64,000 nt of DNA from positions 62,001 through 126,000 of the forward strand of contig JAFUIR010000015.1 in the NCBI GenBank assembly GCA_017468395.1. The letters are read 5' to 3'. Every line of letters starts with the position of its first letter. Positions within the stretch are counted from its first letter, which is position 1. Shown in pieces: positions 1 to 8,348 of this stretch. The position numbers were made by a program, and so were the translations under genes. The notes beneath the pieces were generated by a model. That model was not told where the DNA came from and did no database searches. It saw only the letters and a program-made list of their open reading frames with translations. The stretch comes from Lachnospiraceae bacterium (GTDB lineage Bacteria > Bacillota > Clostridia > Lachnospirales > Lachnospiraceae).

Positions 1-1876
1 CAAAATGTGTTGCTACTTGAAACTCTTCGATTTCGCCCGTACCGGTATCCACCATGATGGTAGCCTTATCCAAATGTTCCTTTAATTCTAAGGTATAATC
101 TATCATTTCCTCTATAGGAAAATTTCTTTCAAAATAGGTACCGAACTCTCCATCCATGTAGCGCTCCGGCTGCCACGGTTCTATTGTGAATTCCAAGGAA
201 TTTTCTGCTTTTGTCACCCGCTCCCAATTTCTGTTATAAGTAAATACCTCATAGCCGTAAGCCCCCACTCCCTGACCGCAATAAGGAATATTACATACTA
301 TGCAGCCTTTTCCTTCTTCCACGTAGTAACTGTACTGCTTATTCCCAGAATGAGCATGAGCGCAATCGCCAAGCACTTCCACCAAAGAATCCGCAGCAAT
401 TTCATCGCCCGGTCGGAAATTATCCATGTTATCACAAGCCAAAACGCCATCATATAACCGCAGTTCCATATAACTGCCGACATTTTTCCTAAGGCTCTCT
501 AACAGCCTCTCTTTGTCTGCCGTAATTGCCACCGGGTCATTCACTAAATCCAAGGATTCCAGCCTCACAATATCCCTGACGCCATCACCATTCATATCCA
601 GCAAAAAGTCATTTACAAATATTCTCTTTTCCTCCATGACTGTTTCTTCGGATGAGGCTGTCCTATCCGCAGCGTTTTCATCACCGGAAGTTTCTTCATC
701 CTCTGAACTTTGCACCACCTGCGAACTTTGCGCCCCTTCAAACCGCTGTTCCTGCCCGGTCTCTTCATTGCGTAGTACTTTCTGCTCTTTCGCCCCGGTA
801 AAAGTCATTGTAATTATGGACACGCACAATAACATTACCGCCACCACAGAAACAAGCATCATCTTGGGTCTGTGGGCAATACGCATAATTCTCTCTTTCA
901 GGCTTTTCTTTCCTCCTGTCATGGTGGTGGCACAACTAAATCTCTCCTTGTAATTTACCCGTTTTACGCTCAGGGAAATCAACAGTCTTCCGTATTCCTG
1001 CTTTTCTGCTTCAGACATTTTTGCAATAACCGTCTCATCACAAGCCAGTTCGCTATCCTGTTTACTTAAATAAGCCGCTACCCAAACAAAAGGATTGTAC
1101 CAATGCAATACAAGACTTACACTGCGAAGCAACGCCCAAATGTGGTCTCCATGCTTATAATGAGTAAGTTCATGCCGGAAAATATAATAGAGTTTCCCGC
1201 TTTCCACATCCTCCGGTCTTATGTAAATTGCAGGCAAAAAGAAGCCAAACAGGCAAGGTGTACTTACCGCTTTCGTAACATAAACCGGCACTTTGAAAGG
1301 CTTCTGCAAAACCTCTGTCACCTTTGCTTCCTCTTCTGCAAAACTTCTACGGCTTCTTTTCAGTTTCAAGTAAAAATGGATATTCGCTGCCAACAGTACA
1401 GCCGCTGTCACAGTCATACCTGCTATCCAAATTGCCACTGCGGCTTTTTTCCAATTTATTTTTTCTTCCGGCAAAGCATTTGTTTCATGAACAGGTTCAC
1501 GCACATCTGCAAGGCTTTCCTTAGACTCATCCCACGGGCTGCTTATTCCCTCAAACTTCCCTACTTTATCTGAATCCCTATCCAAGTCTCCATGGGCTTT
1601 ATTCTCCTTAAAAACACCTTCTCCGCCCACCACCTCTGCATATGTATTATTTTCTTGCAGTTCTGCACTCTCATTTTGTCTGTTTTGCAGCGGTATCAAA
1701 TTCAAAACGCTGGCGCTGTTTGCAGCAAATGACACCGGAACAAGCAATCTGATTAGTACAATCAACCAAAGAAAATAGCGCAGAGCAGCATTTATTTTAT
1801 TTTTAAAAAGCCACCGGATTAACAGCATCATCATAATCAATACCACCGATGACAGCATCCACTCAATCCCCATCAT
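1..1876 (-). CDS. BlaR1-like M56 membrane metalloprotease/sensor (partial, runs off left edge)
   Basis: The reading frame is open from an ATG at 1876, one base after the BlaI stop, to the window edge (625 codons seen). The N-terminus is a string of hydrophobic segments (starting MMGIEWMLSS), followed by a cytoplasmic-type domain with the zinc-protease motif HELTH (near 1170) and the downstream acidic region SELACDE, as in the BlaR1/MecR1 M56 family. After a further membrane segment (KMMLVSVVAVMLL) the extracellular part has no recognisable penicillin-binding transpeptidase motifs. It carries an acidic linker and a DMNGDGVRD calcium-loop-like stretch near 575-600. Family knowledge: such proteins sense an extracellular signal and trigger BlaI inactivation. 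The ligand here is unknown and need not be a beta-lactam. It overlaps no terminator and is cotranscribed with blaI. The C-terminus lies outside the window. Confidence 0.88.
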   Translation of the reverse strand, partial: MMGIEWMLSSVVLIMMMLLIRWLFKNKINAALRYFLWLIVLIRLLVPVSFAANSASVLNLIPLQNRQNESAELQENNTYAEVVGGEGVFKENKAHGDLDRDSDKVGKFEGISSPWDESKESLADVREPVHETNALPEEKINWKKAAVAIWIAGMTVTAAVLLAANIHFYLKLKRSRRSFAEEEAKVTEVLQKPFKVPVYVTKAVSTPCLFGFFLPAIYIRPEDVESGKLYYIFRHELTHYKHGDHIWALLRSVSLVLHWYNPFVWVAAYLSKQDSELACDETVIAKMSEAEKQEYGRLLISLSVKRVNYKERFSCATTMTGGKKSLKERIMRIAHRPKMMLVSVVAVMLLCVSIITMTFTGAKEQKVLRNEETGQEQRFEGAQSSQVVQSSEDEETSGDENAADRTASSEETVMEEKRIFVNDFLLDMNGDGVRDIVRLESLDLVNDPVAITADKERLLESLRKNVGSYMELRLYDGVLACDNMDNFRPGDEIAADSLVEVLGDCAHAHSGNKQYSYYVEEGKGCIVCNIPYCGQGVGAYGYEVFTYNRNWERVTKAENSLEFTIEPWQPERYMDGEFGTYFERNFPIEEMIDYTLELKEHLDKATIMVDTGTGEIEEFQVATHF

Positions 1877-1877
1877 A

Positions 1878-2261
1878 CTATTGCTCCTTCCGATACTGCT
1901 CTAAAATAGCATATAACTGCTCCACATCCTCCTTGGAAAGTTCCTGCTTGGCGGTTATGGAACTCATCATGAGGCTCACACTGCCTTTATAAACCCTTTT
2001 CAAAAAGTTTTCCGTCTCATTATGTACTGCCGCTTCTCTGTCTACACATGGTGCATACAACCGCGCTTTTCCGCTCTCATCACAAAAAAGTAATCCCTTG
2101 GCAGTCATCCTGCCAAGCATTGTAAGTGTGGTGCTTTTGGACCATCCCACGGTCTGTTTTAGTTGTTCCACAAGTTCTCTTCCCGTCAGCGGCGATTTCT
2201 CCCAGAGACATTCCATTACATTCCACTCTGCATTAGTCAAATTCACATTTTCCTGTTCCAT
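1878..2261 (-). CDS. BlaI/MecI/CopY-family winged-helix repressor
   Basis: A 127-residue repressor. The N-terminal winged helix (LTNAEWNVMECLWEKSPLTG, then a KSTTLTMLGRM recognition helix) is typical of BlaI/MecI, and the C-terminal helices form the dimer region cleaved or displaced by the partner protease. The start is taken at ATG 2261 because GGAGG (2267-2271) sits five bases upstream; a GTG at 2273 overlaps that ribosome site and is less likely. The next gene, the BlaR1-like protease, begins one base after this stop, so the two form a sensor-repressor operon. Two near-identical operator-like palindromes lie upstream at 2320-2334 and 2352-2366, overlapping its promoter, which implies autoregulation. 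Regulated targets other than the operon itself are not visible in the window. Confidence 0.93.
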   Translation of the reverse strand: MEQENVNLTNAEWNVMECLWEKSPLTGRELVEQLKQTVGWSKSTTLTMLGRMTAKGLLFCDESGKARLYAPCVDREAAVHNETENFLKRVYKGSVSLMMSSITAKQELSKEDVEQLYAILEQYRKEQ

Positions 2262-2319
2262 ATATTCCTCCACATCAACTTGAAATCGGGTCTGCTGATT
2301 CTTTATCCAATCAAAAATA

Positions 2320-2366
2320 GTCTACAATGTAAACTCATCATATCATGTTCGGTCTACACTGTAAAC
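2320..2366 (-). promoter_or_regulatory. blaI promoter with two BlaI-type operators
   Basis: Two 15-bp palindromes, GTCTACAATGTAAAC (2320-2334) and GTCTACACTGTAAAC (2352-2366), differ only at one central base and have centres 32 bp apart, about three helical turns. They contain the TACA-n-TGTA core of BlaI-family operators. On the minus strand a promoter fits exactly: -35 TTTACA (2365-2360) inside the upstream operator, 17-bp spacer, -10 TATGAT (2342-2337). The second operator covers the start-site region. Repressor bound to both would cover the promoter completely. Confidence 0.82.
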
Positions 2367-2393
2367 TATTTTCTTCAAAAACTGTTTTGCTAT

Positions 2394-2714
2394 TTACTTT
2401 TCTTTAAAAGTTGCACAAGCCGTTTCTCTGCTTTCGCAAGCATCTCCGCCTCTGATATCTACATGGTCTGCCACACACTTGTAATTCTTGTTGTAAATAC
2501 ATTTGGTTGCTTCACAATCGATACTGATAGTGCGTGTGGGATGATTCAGGGCACTTGTGTAAGCATCGTGTCCCTCTCTTCTCTGGGCAAAACTTTCACA
2601 GCAAGTATCCTCTGTTTTTTTTGCATGTTTACCACCCACCATGATATCACCTTTGGAGCAGAGACATTCTTTATTATAGGTACAAGTTTCTACAGTACAT
2701 TTTAAATCAGCCAT
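2394..2714 (-). CDS. DUF1540 protein with two cysteine-rich repeats
   Basis: A 106-residue soluble protein made of two copies of the same small cysteine module. Each begins with C-x4-C (CTVETC near residue 6; CEATKC near 68), followed by a third Cys 6-8 residues on and a fourth in the TCCESF or ACATF context. This spacing is the DUF1540 pattern, thought to bind metal; the function is not established. The start has a good site (AGGAGAG) upstream of ATG 2714. It follows thrS by about 100 bp with only a short hairpin between, and lies upstream of, but probably separate from, the blaI promoter. Confidence 0.85.
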   Translation of the reverse strand: MADLKCTVETCTYNKECLCSKGDIMVGGKHAKKTEDTCCESFAQRREGHDAYTSALNHPTRTISIDCEATKCIYNKNYKCVADHVDIRGGDACESRETACATFKEK

Positions 2715-2739
2715 CCTTACTCTCCTTTCCTGATATTAA

Positions 2740-2760
2740 GCGGATTAAAAGATAATCCGC
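2740..2760 (-). other. Short perfect hairpin between thrS and the DUF1540 gene
   Basis: GCGGATTA (2740-2747) pairs with TAATCCGC (2753-2760) around a 5-base loop. On the minus strand it is followed by an AT-rich stretch but no clear U-run, so it may be a weak terminator or an RNA processing/stability hairpin. Confidence 0.45.
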
Positions 2761-2811
2761 AGGGAACAGTATTAGTATGGATGGCTGATGAGAATTTTAT
2801 TCAATTAAAAA

Positions 2812-4779
2812 TTATTTTTGATTATTTTCTTCCTGCACTTCTTCCTTACGGATTTCTTTTGTGCGGATTTCTTTTGTAATCTGAGCGATAAATGCATCAA
2901 GAGTCTTCTGACCTTCATCTCCCGCAAAACGGCTTCTTACGGAAACAAGACCGTCCTCTTCCTCCTTTTGACCTACAACCAGCATGTAAGGTACTTTCGC
3001 AAGTCTGGTTTCACGAATCTTATATCCGATTTTCTCAGAACGGTTATCTGTTGTAGCCAAAATACCGTTGTCTTTCAATTCTTTTTCCACTTTTGCCGCA
3101 TACTCAGCATACTTTTCGGAAATAGGAAGCACACGGACCTGCTCAGGGCAAAGCCATGTAGGGAACTTGCCGGCATATTTTTCAATCAGCCATGCCAAAG
3201 TACGCTCATAGCAGCCCATAGATGTTCTGTGGATAATGTAAGGACGCTGTTTTTCACCGTTCTGGTCAATATAGTACATATCAAACTGTTCTGCCAGAAC
3301 CGCATCCCACTGGATAGTAATCATGGTATCTTCTTTACCGTATACGTTCTTAGCCTGAATATCCACTTTGGGACCATAGAATGCAGCTTCGCCTTCTTCC
3401 TCATAGAAAGGAATTTCAAGTTCTGTAAGCACTTTACGGATATTATCCTGTGTTTCTTCCCAAACGGCCTCATCACCAACGTACTTCTCTTTGTTGTTGG
3501 GATCCCATTTGGACAGACGGTATGTTACATCTTCCTCAACACCCAAAGTCTGCAGGCAATGTTTTGCAAGTGCCAGACATCCTTTGAATTCTTCTACCAT
3601 CTGGTCAGGTCTTACGATCAGGTGTCCCTCAGAAATTGTAAACTGACGTACACGCGTCAGACCGTGCATTTCACCGGAATCCTCATTTCTAAACAGTGTG
3701 GACGTTTCACCGTAACGGAGAGGCAGATCACGGTAGGATTTCTGGCTCGCTTTATATACATAGTACTGGAAAGGACATGTCATGGGACGCAGGGCAAATA
3801 CTTCTTTATCTTTCTCTTCATCGCCAAGCACAAACATACCATCCTTATAATGATCCCAGTGTCCGGAAATTTTATATAAATCGCTCTTAGCCATAAGAGG
3901 TGTTTTGGTTCTCACATAGCCCCATTTTTCCTCTTCGTCTTCAATCCAGCGCTGCATTGTCTGAATCATCTTTGCACCCTTGGGCATCAAAAGAGGCAGC
4001 CCCTGACCGATTACATCTACCGTTGTGAAAAGTTCCATTTCACGGCCCAGTTTGTTGTGGTCGCGGTTTTTAATATCTGCAAGGTATGCAAGATACTCTT
4101 CCAACTCTTCTTTCTTGTTAAAAGCCGTACCGTAAATACGCTGAAGCATGGCGTTTTCGGATTTTCCTCTCCAATATGCACCGGAAGAAGAAATCAGTTT
4201 GAATGCCTTGATTCCCTTGGTGCTCATGATATGAGGACCTGCGCAAAGGTCGACGAAATCGCCTTGGCTGTAGAAAGAAATCTCAGCATCTTCGGGCAAA
4301 TCACGGATCAACTCTACCTTGTAAGGCTCGCCTTTTTCTTCCATGAATTTGATGGCTTCTTCTCTGGGAAGAGTAAACTTCTCCAACTTGTTGCCTTCTT
4401 TAATGATTTTTTTCATCTCGGCTTCCAATTTGTCAAGGTCTTCCCTGGAAAAAGGTTCGTGTTCAAAATCATAATAAAATCCGGTATCAATGCTGGGACC
4501 GATTGCCAGTTTCGCATCGGGGAATACTCTTTTTACAGCCTCCGCCAAAACATGGGAAGTTGTATGACGGATTACTCTAAGTCCCTGTGCATCGTTAGGT
4601 GTCAGGATGCTTAAATTACAGTCTTCACTGATTACTGTTCTAAGGTCTGCCACCTCGCCGTTCACTTCTCCGGCACATGCCACTCTTGCCAGACCTTCAC
4701 TGATATCCAGTGCAATGTCATAAATGCTCATTTCCTGTGCGTACTCTTTTACAGAGCCGTCTTTCAATGTGATTTTCAT
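2812..4779 (-). CDS. thrS: Threonine--tRNA ligase
   Basis: A full-length 655-residue class II aminoacyl-tRNA synthetase that charges tRNA-Thr in the cytoplasm. In order: an N-terminal TGS domain (about 1-60); the editing/second additional domain with HTTSHVLAEAV (near 73) and the downstream Cys of DLCAGPH; the catalytic core with class II motif 2 (TLFRNEDSGEMHGLTRVRQF) and motif 3 (MGCYERTLAWLIE); and a C-terminal anticodon-binding domain. The start has AGGAGG shortly upstream of ATG 4779. A T-box leader with its own terminator precedes it (4862-5150), so expression should rise when tRNA-Thr is uncharged. The short acidic/basic tail (TKEIRTKEIRKEEVQEEN) repeats a TKEIR unit. Confidence 0.98.
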   Translation of the reverse strand: MKITLKDGSVKEYAQEMSIYDIALDISEGLARVACAGEVNGEVADLRTVISEDCNLSILTPNDAQGLRVIRHTTSHVLAEAVKRVFPDAKLAIGPSIDTGFYYDFEHEPFSREDLDKLEAEMKKIIKEGNKLEKFTLPREEAIKFMEEKGEPYKVELIRDLPEDAEISFYSQGDFVDLCAGPHIMSTKGIKAFKLISSSGAYWRGKSENAMLQRIYGTAFNKKEELEEYLAYLADIKNRDHNKLGREMELFTTVDVIGQGLPLLMPKGAKMIQTMQRWIEDEEEKWGYVRTKTPLMAKSDLYKISGHWDHYKDGMFVLGDEEKDKEVFALRPMTCPFQYYVYKASQKSYRDLPLRYGETSTLFRNEDSGEMHGLTRVRQFTISEGHLIVRPDQMVEEFKGCLALAKHCLQTLGVEEDVTYRLSKWDPNNKEKYVGDEAVWEETQDNIRKVLTELEIPFYEEEGEAAFYGPKVDIQAKNVYGKEDTMITIQWDAVLAEQFDMYYIDQNGEKQRPYIIHRTSMGCYERTLAWLIEKYAGKFPTWLCPEQVRVLPISEKYAEYAAKVEKELKDNGILATTDNRSEKIGYKIRETRLAKVPYMLVVGQKEEEDGLVSVRSRFAGDEGQKTLDAFIAQITKEIRTKEIRKEEVQEENNQK

Positions 4780-4861
4780 TTCCGTTTCCTCCTATTTTTC
4801 ATCTTACCTGCATATCACACTTTGCTACATGATAAGCATTCACTTCTTCACGTGATAAGCA

Positions 4862-5150
4862 CGAAAAAAGTCCCTTGTACCAGCAACGATACAAGGGACG
4901 TATAATACGCGGTTCCACCCTAATTGCTTTGGTTTACGCAAAAGCATAATCCAAAACCACTCAAAAACTGTATAACGGCAGTTGGCCGGGCTGTATTAAA
5001 GCCACTCAGGGATGGTCTTCGGCTGGTTCCTGCAAAGCCGCTTTCAGCACCGGTTTCCCGGGCGGCTTTCTCTGATACACTCCGCAGCGTACTCTTCCCG
5101 TCATCACATTCGTCAATATCACAAATATCTGTTTTACAGATATCTTTGCC
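4862..5150 (-). promoter_or_regulatory. T-box riboswitch leader of thrS
   Basis: The minus-strand leader carries the conserved T-box bulge AGGGTGGAACCGCG (4921-4908), which pairs with the NCCA end of uncharged tRNA, and a Stem I region with AGAGA, GCTGAAAG and the 3' strand ending CCCTGAGTGG. A GGAACC at 5030-5025 offers ACC as the specifier codon, matching threonine; this assignment is by eye. The downstream terminator is listed separately. A TATAAT -10 box lies just upstream at 5157-5152; no good -35 was found. Confidence 0.93.
4864..4899 (-). terminator. T-box attenuator terminator
   Basis: On the minus strand GTCCCTTGTA pairs with TACAAGGGAC around a short loop and is followed by TTTTTT. 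The 5' arm adjoins the T-box bulge, so the antiterminator and this hairpin are mutually exclusive, as expected for T-box control. Confidence 0.93.
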
Positions 5151-5190
5151 TATTATATTACCGCTTATCCCTTAAAAAGTAAAGAGTTTT

Positions 5191-6210
5191 TTACGGATTA
5201 TTTTCTCCGCTATGGCGCTCTGCGTACTGCTTATGCGCAATTTCCGCTTCTTTTTGCAATTTGCGGAGTTTTCTCTTCTTTACACTGCGGATAATCAAAT
5301 TAACAATGAGTAAAACCACTGCTATAACAATGAGAGCAGGAATTAACCTGATAAATAAGAACAATATTTCTTCCAACATTTCCCAGAAGAAATCCCAAGT
5401 CTCCACCAGTGTGTTCTGTAATCTGTCAAGGAAGGTATTGTCTTTCTTCACAGGTTCATCCTGTATGTATTCCATTACCTCTTCTACGCTGATAGTGATG
5501 GTAGAATATTCCACATCTGCATCCATGGACGCCAACTGGTTTTTGTAAAGGCTGAGCTGATACTGTACCTCACTTAAACGCGCTTCAATGGTAATCATAT
5601 CTTCAATGCTTCCGGTCTGCTCCATCATTTCCAGCAAACGTTCCTGCTGGATTTCCAGAGAATCAATCATGGCACCGGTCTCATAATATTGTCTGCTGAT
5701 ATTTTCCACATAAGAATTTTTGGAAATAATCTTACCATTTCCTTCCAACGTATCCAGAAACTCATAGTATTTAGCGGAAGGAATCCGGATAATTATATTC
5801 ATACTTCTGGTACCGGACTGCTTTACATAATCTGTATAATACCATCTGTAAGCATCATCATACTCCGATTCACTCTCGATAATACCACTATACTTTTTAA
5901 TGTTATCTTTGATGGTCTGTACGCAGTTATCATAATCCAGGGTCTGAATGGTCAAATCACAGGTATAAACCAGTTTATCGCCGGTTATAACCTCGTTTGT
6001 TCCACTGCTACCGCCGGTTGCCACGCCACTATCCATTGTCCCTCCGGATTCAGCCCAGACTTCCTCCTCTACGCCATAGTCATAATAATAACTATCCATG
6101 GCTTCCGCCTTATTGGAACCACCCATAGCCATATCGGAACTGCCGCCGCAAGCTGCTGTGGACACTGCCAACATGAAAATCAATAACAATGCGCTAATTT
6201 TCTTTTTCAT
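5191..6210 (-). CDS. DUF4349 membrane-anchored lipoprotein
   Basis: A 339-residue predicted lipoprotein: signal MKKKISALLLIFMLAVSTAACGG with lipobox Cys at about residue 21, a Gly/Ser-rich linker, then the DUF4349 region (LVYTCDLTIQTLDYDNC through SRQYYETGAMIDSLEIQQERLLEMM) including a predicted coiled coil (about 175-225). The C-terminus has a membrane segment (FIRLIPALIVIAVVLLIVNLII) and a basic tail. It is therefore probably held at both ends. The biochemical function of DUF4349 is not known. Good ribosome site (GGGAGG) upstream of ATG 6210. It ends just before the thrS leader and appears monocistronic. Confidence 0.9.
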   Translation of the reverse strand: MKKKISALLLIFMLAVSTAACGGSSDMAMGGSNKAEAMDSYYYDYGVEEEVWAESGGTMDSGVATGGSSGTNEVITGDKLVYTCDLTIQTLDYDNCVQTIKDNIKKYSGIIESESEYDDAYRWYYTDYVKQSGTRSMNIIIRIPSAKYYEFLDTLEGNGKIISKNSYVENISRQYYETGAMIDSLEIQQERLLEMMEQTGSIEDMITIEARLSEVQYQLSLYKNQLASMDADVEYSTITISVEEVMEYIQDEPVKKDNTFLDRLQNTLVETWDFFWEMLEEILFLFIRLIPALIVIAVVLLIVNLIIRSVKKRKLRKLQKEAEIAHKQYAERHSGENNP

Positions 6211-6330
6211 AATTATACCCTCCCTTTTTCCTTGGTATTATAGATACGGATATTTTCAAGGAATTTATTGGAAAAAGAATAAATTTTTATACTTTATCCA
6301 TATATCCCATTATATATTCAATCCTTTCTC

Positions 6331-6359
6331 TTGAAAACCATAAAATGCACTGTTAAACT
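6331..6359 (+). promoter_or_regulatory. Probable nagA promoter
   Basis: TTGAAA (6331-6336) and TAAACT (6354-6359) are separated by 17 bp, 35 bp before the nagA ATG. An imperfect AGAATT/AATTCT inverted repeat follows immediately downstream (about 6360-6377) and could be an operator; no regulator can be assigned. Confidence 0.6.
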
Positions 6360-6394
6360 AGAATTAAGAAATTCTAAATTTTTAAGGTGACAAA

Positions 6395-7567
6395 ATGATT
6401 ATTAAAAACGGACAAATATTTACCCTAAAAAACGGTGGTTCCTTTGAGCCCCTTACCATCCTTACGGAAGAAGACAAAATCATTTCTCTAAATGCGGAAC
6501 TTCCCGCAAATTTTGATAAAACCGAGAAAATTATTGACGCCGCCGGCTGCTATGTAATTCCCGGTCTGACCGACATCCATTTCCACGGATGTGACGGCTA
6601 TGATTTCTGCGATGGTAACTATGAAGCACTTGCCGCAATAAGCAGTTATGAACTAAAAAACGGCATCACGGACATCTGCCCTGCCACCATGACTTTGGAA
6701 AAAGAAGAGTTGTACCGTATATTGGAAAACGCTGCCGGCTTTGCCGCAAAACAGATTGCTTGCAACAAGTCTGCCCGGGAACCTGAGGCCGATTTGATTG
6801 GCATTCATCTGGAGGGTCCCTTCATTTCCCCGCATAAAAAAGGAGCACAAAACGGGGATTTTATCCAAAAACCGGACCTGTCTTTGCTGGCATCCTTTCA
6901 GGAAAAAGCAAAAGGCTTAATCCGCCTGATAACCATCGCCCCGGAAATGCCCGGTGCCTTGGACTGCATCCGGGAATTCGGCAGCAAGATTTCCTTTTCT
7001 GTGGGCCACACCGAAGCGGACTACGAAACTGCCAAAAAGGCCATGGACAACGGGGCTTTGCATGTCACGCACCTTTACAACGCCATGCCGCCCTTTACCC
7101 ATAGAGCCCCCGGCGTTATCGGTGCCGCTGCAGACACTCCCGGTTGTATGGCAGAATTAATCTGTGACGGTATTCACATTGACCCGGCAGTAGTCCGTGC
7201 CACCTTTAAACTTTTCGGGGATGATAATGTCATCCTTATAAGCGACAGCATGTCGGCTACCGGAAAACCGGACGGCGATTACTCCCTGGGCGGACAGGCC
7301 GTTACCGTAAAAGGAAAACTGGCTACTTTGGCAGACGGTACTATAGCCGGAAGTGTTACCAACCTCTATTCCTGCCTAAAAGGTGCGGTAGAAATGGGTA
7401 TTCCCCTTGTTTACGCCGTCAAAGCCGCCACCATTAACCCCTGCCGCAGCATTGGCGCAGAAAAAGAACTGGGCTCCATCGAACCCGGTAAAAAAGCCCA
7501 TTTTCTTCTCTTGGACACAAAAGATTTATCTATCAAAGCCATTATAAAAGGACAAGCAGTCATTTGA
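6395..7567 (+). CDS. nagA: N-acetylglucosamine-6-phosphate deacetylase
   Basis: 390 residues, normal length for NagA. The enzyme converts GlcNAc-6-P to GlcN-6-P plus acetate, feeding amino sugars to glycolysis or to cell-wall synthesis. Amidohydrolase motifs are complete: HFHGCDGYDF near residue 62, EGPF (about 140), GHTEAD, HLYNAMPP (about 228), and the catalytic Asp in ISDSMSATG (about 286). The start ATG 6395 has AAGGTG upstream. It stands alone on the plus strand with its own promoter, convergent with the SEC-C gene. No nagB or PTS gene is next to it. Confidence 0.96.
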   Translation: MIIKNGQIFTLKNGGSFEPLTILTEEDKIISLNAELPANFDKTEKIIDAAGCYVIPGLTDIHFHGCDGYDFCDGNYEALAAISSYELKNGITDICPATMTLEKEELYRILENAAGFAAKQIACNKSAREPEADLIGIHLEGPFISPHKKGAQNGDFIQKPDLSLLASFQEKAKGLIRLITIAPEMPGALDCIREFGSKISFSVGHTEADYETAKKAMDNGALHVTHLYNAMPPFTHRAPGVIGAAADTPGCMAELICDGIHIDPAVVRATFKLFGDDNVILISDSMSATGKPDGDYSLGGQAVTVKGKLATLADGTIAGSVTNLYSCLKGAVEMGIPLVYAVKAATINPCRSIGAEKELGSIEPGKKAHFLLLDTKDLSIKAIIKGQAVI

Positions 7568-7577
7568 TTGCTTGTCC
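7550..7577. terminator. Shared terminator between nagA and the SEC-C gene
   Basis: GGACAAGCA (7550-7558) pairs with TGCTTGTCC (7569-7577). The hairpin overlaps the end of nagA. On the minus strand it is followed by TTTT, so it best serves the SEC-C gene, but it lies where both convergent transcripts end. Confidence 0.75.
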
Positions 7578-7590
7578 TAATCCTTTTATG

Positions 7591-8097
7591 TTATGCGTTT
7601 TTACCGCAACACTTTTTGTACTTTTTACCGCTTCCGCAAGGGCAAGGGTCGTTGGGATAAATCTTTGCTCCCTTAACGATAGTGGTAGAAGATTTCTGCT
7701 CTTTATAAAGAGCTTTGCGCTTGTCCTCGTCAAAAATTGCATTCCACTCTTCCAAGCCGTACAGCCAATCAGCCTCCGCTGCAACCATGTTCTTGTAAAG
7801 AAGTTCTTTGTCGAAGCCCAAGTTTACTTCTGTATCCTCTTCCATCTCTTCAATAGGATTCTTCTTTTTCAAACTGTCATTGATACCATCCAGAAAACCT
7901 GTCATGGTCATGATAGAAACGCCGTACTTTTCAGCCAATTCCTTTACGGTTCCCTTTACAGTTTTGTTCGGAGTCTTCAAAAGTTTTGCGTAAATTTCTT
8001 TTTCTTCTTCAAAATACTTAGTCCAAAGCTGCTGTAACTGATTTTTGTCAGCATTTTCAGAATAAGCCACTGATCTCCATTTTTCTAATAATGCCAT
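7591..8097 (-). CDS. SEC-C zinc-motif protein
   Basis: 168 residues, mostly helical and charged, ending in the SEC-C zinc-binding motif [14 protein letters not shown] (C-x-C-x8-C-C), the tail seen on SecA and many unrelated bacterial proteins. A helix-turn-helix-like stretch ([22 protein letters not shown], about 47-68) is present in the N-terminal half. The start ATG 8097 has AGAGAGG upstream and a promoter at 8165-8193. It is monocistronic. The function cannot be named; the motif suggests an association with ribosomes or the translocase. Confidence 0.88.
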   Translation of the reverse strand: MALLEKWRSVAYSENADKNQLQQLWTKYFEEEKEIYAKLLKTPNKTVKGTVKELAEKYGVSIMTMTGFLDGINDSLKKKNPIEEMEEDTEVNLGFDKELLYKNMVAAEADWLYGLEEWNAIFDEDKRKALYKEQKSSTTIVKGAKIYPNDPCPCGSGKKYKKCCGKNA

Positions 8098-8164
8098 AAT
8101 AAATTACCTCTCTGTATTTTCATATGTTTTGGGTCAGGCACTTTGTAATCCGCCCTATTTTGAT

Positions 8165-8193
8165 AGTATATACCAAAAACTTCGCAAAAACAA
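8165..8193 (-). promoter_or_regulatory. Promoter of the SEC-C gene
   Basis: Minus strand: -35 TTGTTT (8193-8188), 17-bp spacer, -10 TATACT (8170-8165), about 70 bp before the start codon. Confidence 0.6.
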
Positions 8194-8304
8194 TAGTGGA
8201 AATATGTGTATACTTTTTGAAAAGCCGTTCATACTATAAATAGTCAAAGGTGGATTCGCCGCCTTGATGCTACCAAAGAAAAATAAATACTTATCCTCCC
8301 CTTT

Positions 8305-8342
8305 AAAAAGCATTCCGGTGTGCAGTATTGCATCCCGGAGTG
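8305..8342 (-). terminator. Terminator of the metallo-beta-lactamase-fold gene
   Basis: CATTCCGG (8311-8318) pairs with CCGGAGTG (8335-8342), with further pairing inside the loop (TGCA/TGCA) and AAAAA/TTTTT on both sides. On the minus strand it falls a few bases after the stop at 8349. It could act in both directions. Confidence 0.8.
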
Positions 8343-8348
8343 TTTTTA

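Noticed and set aside
2818-3879. Plus-strand open frame opposite thrS
   Set aside because: Composition is dominated by Phe, Cys and His; thrS on the other strand is certain.
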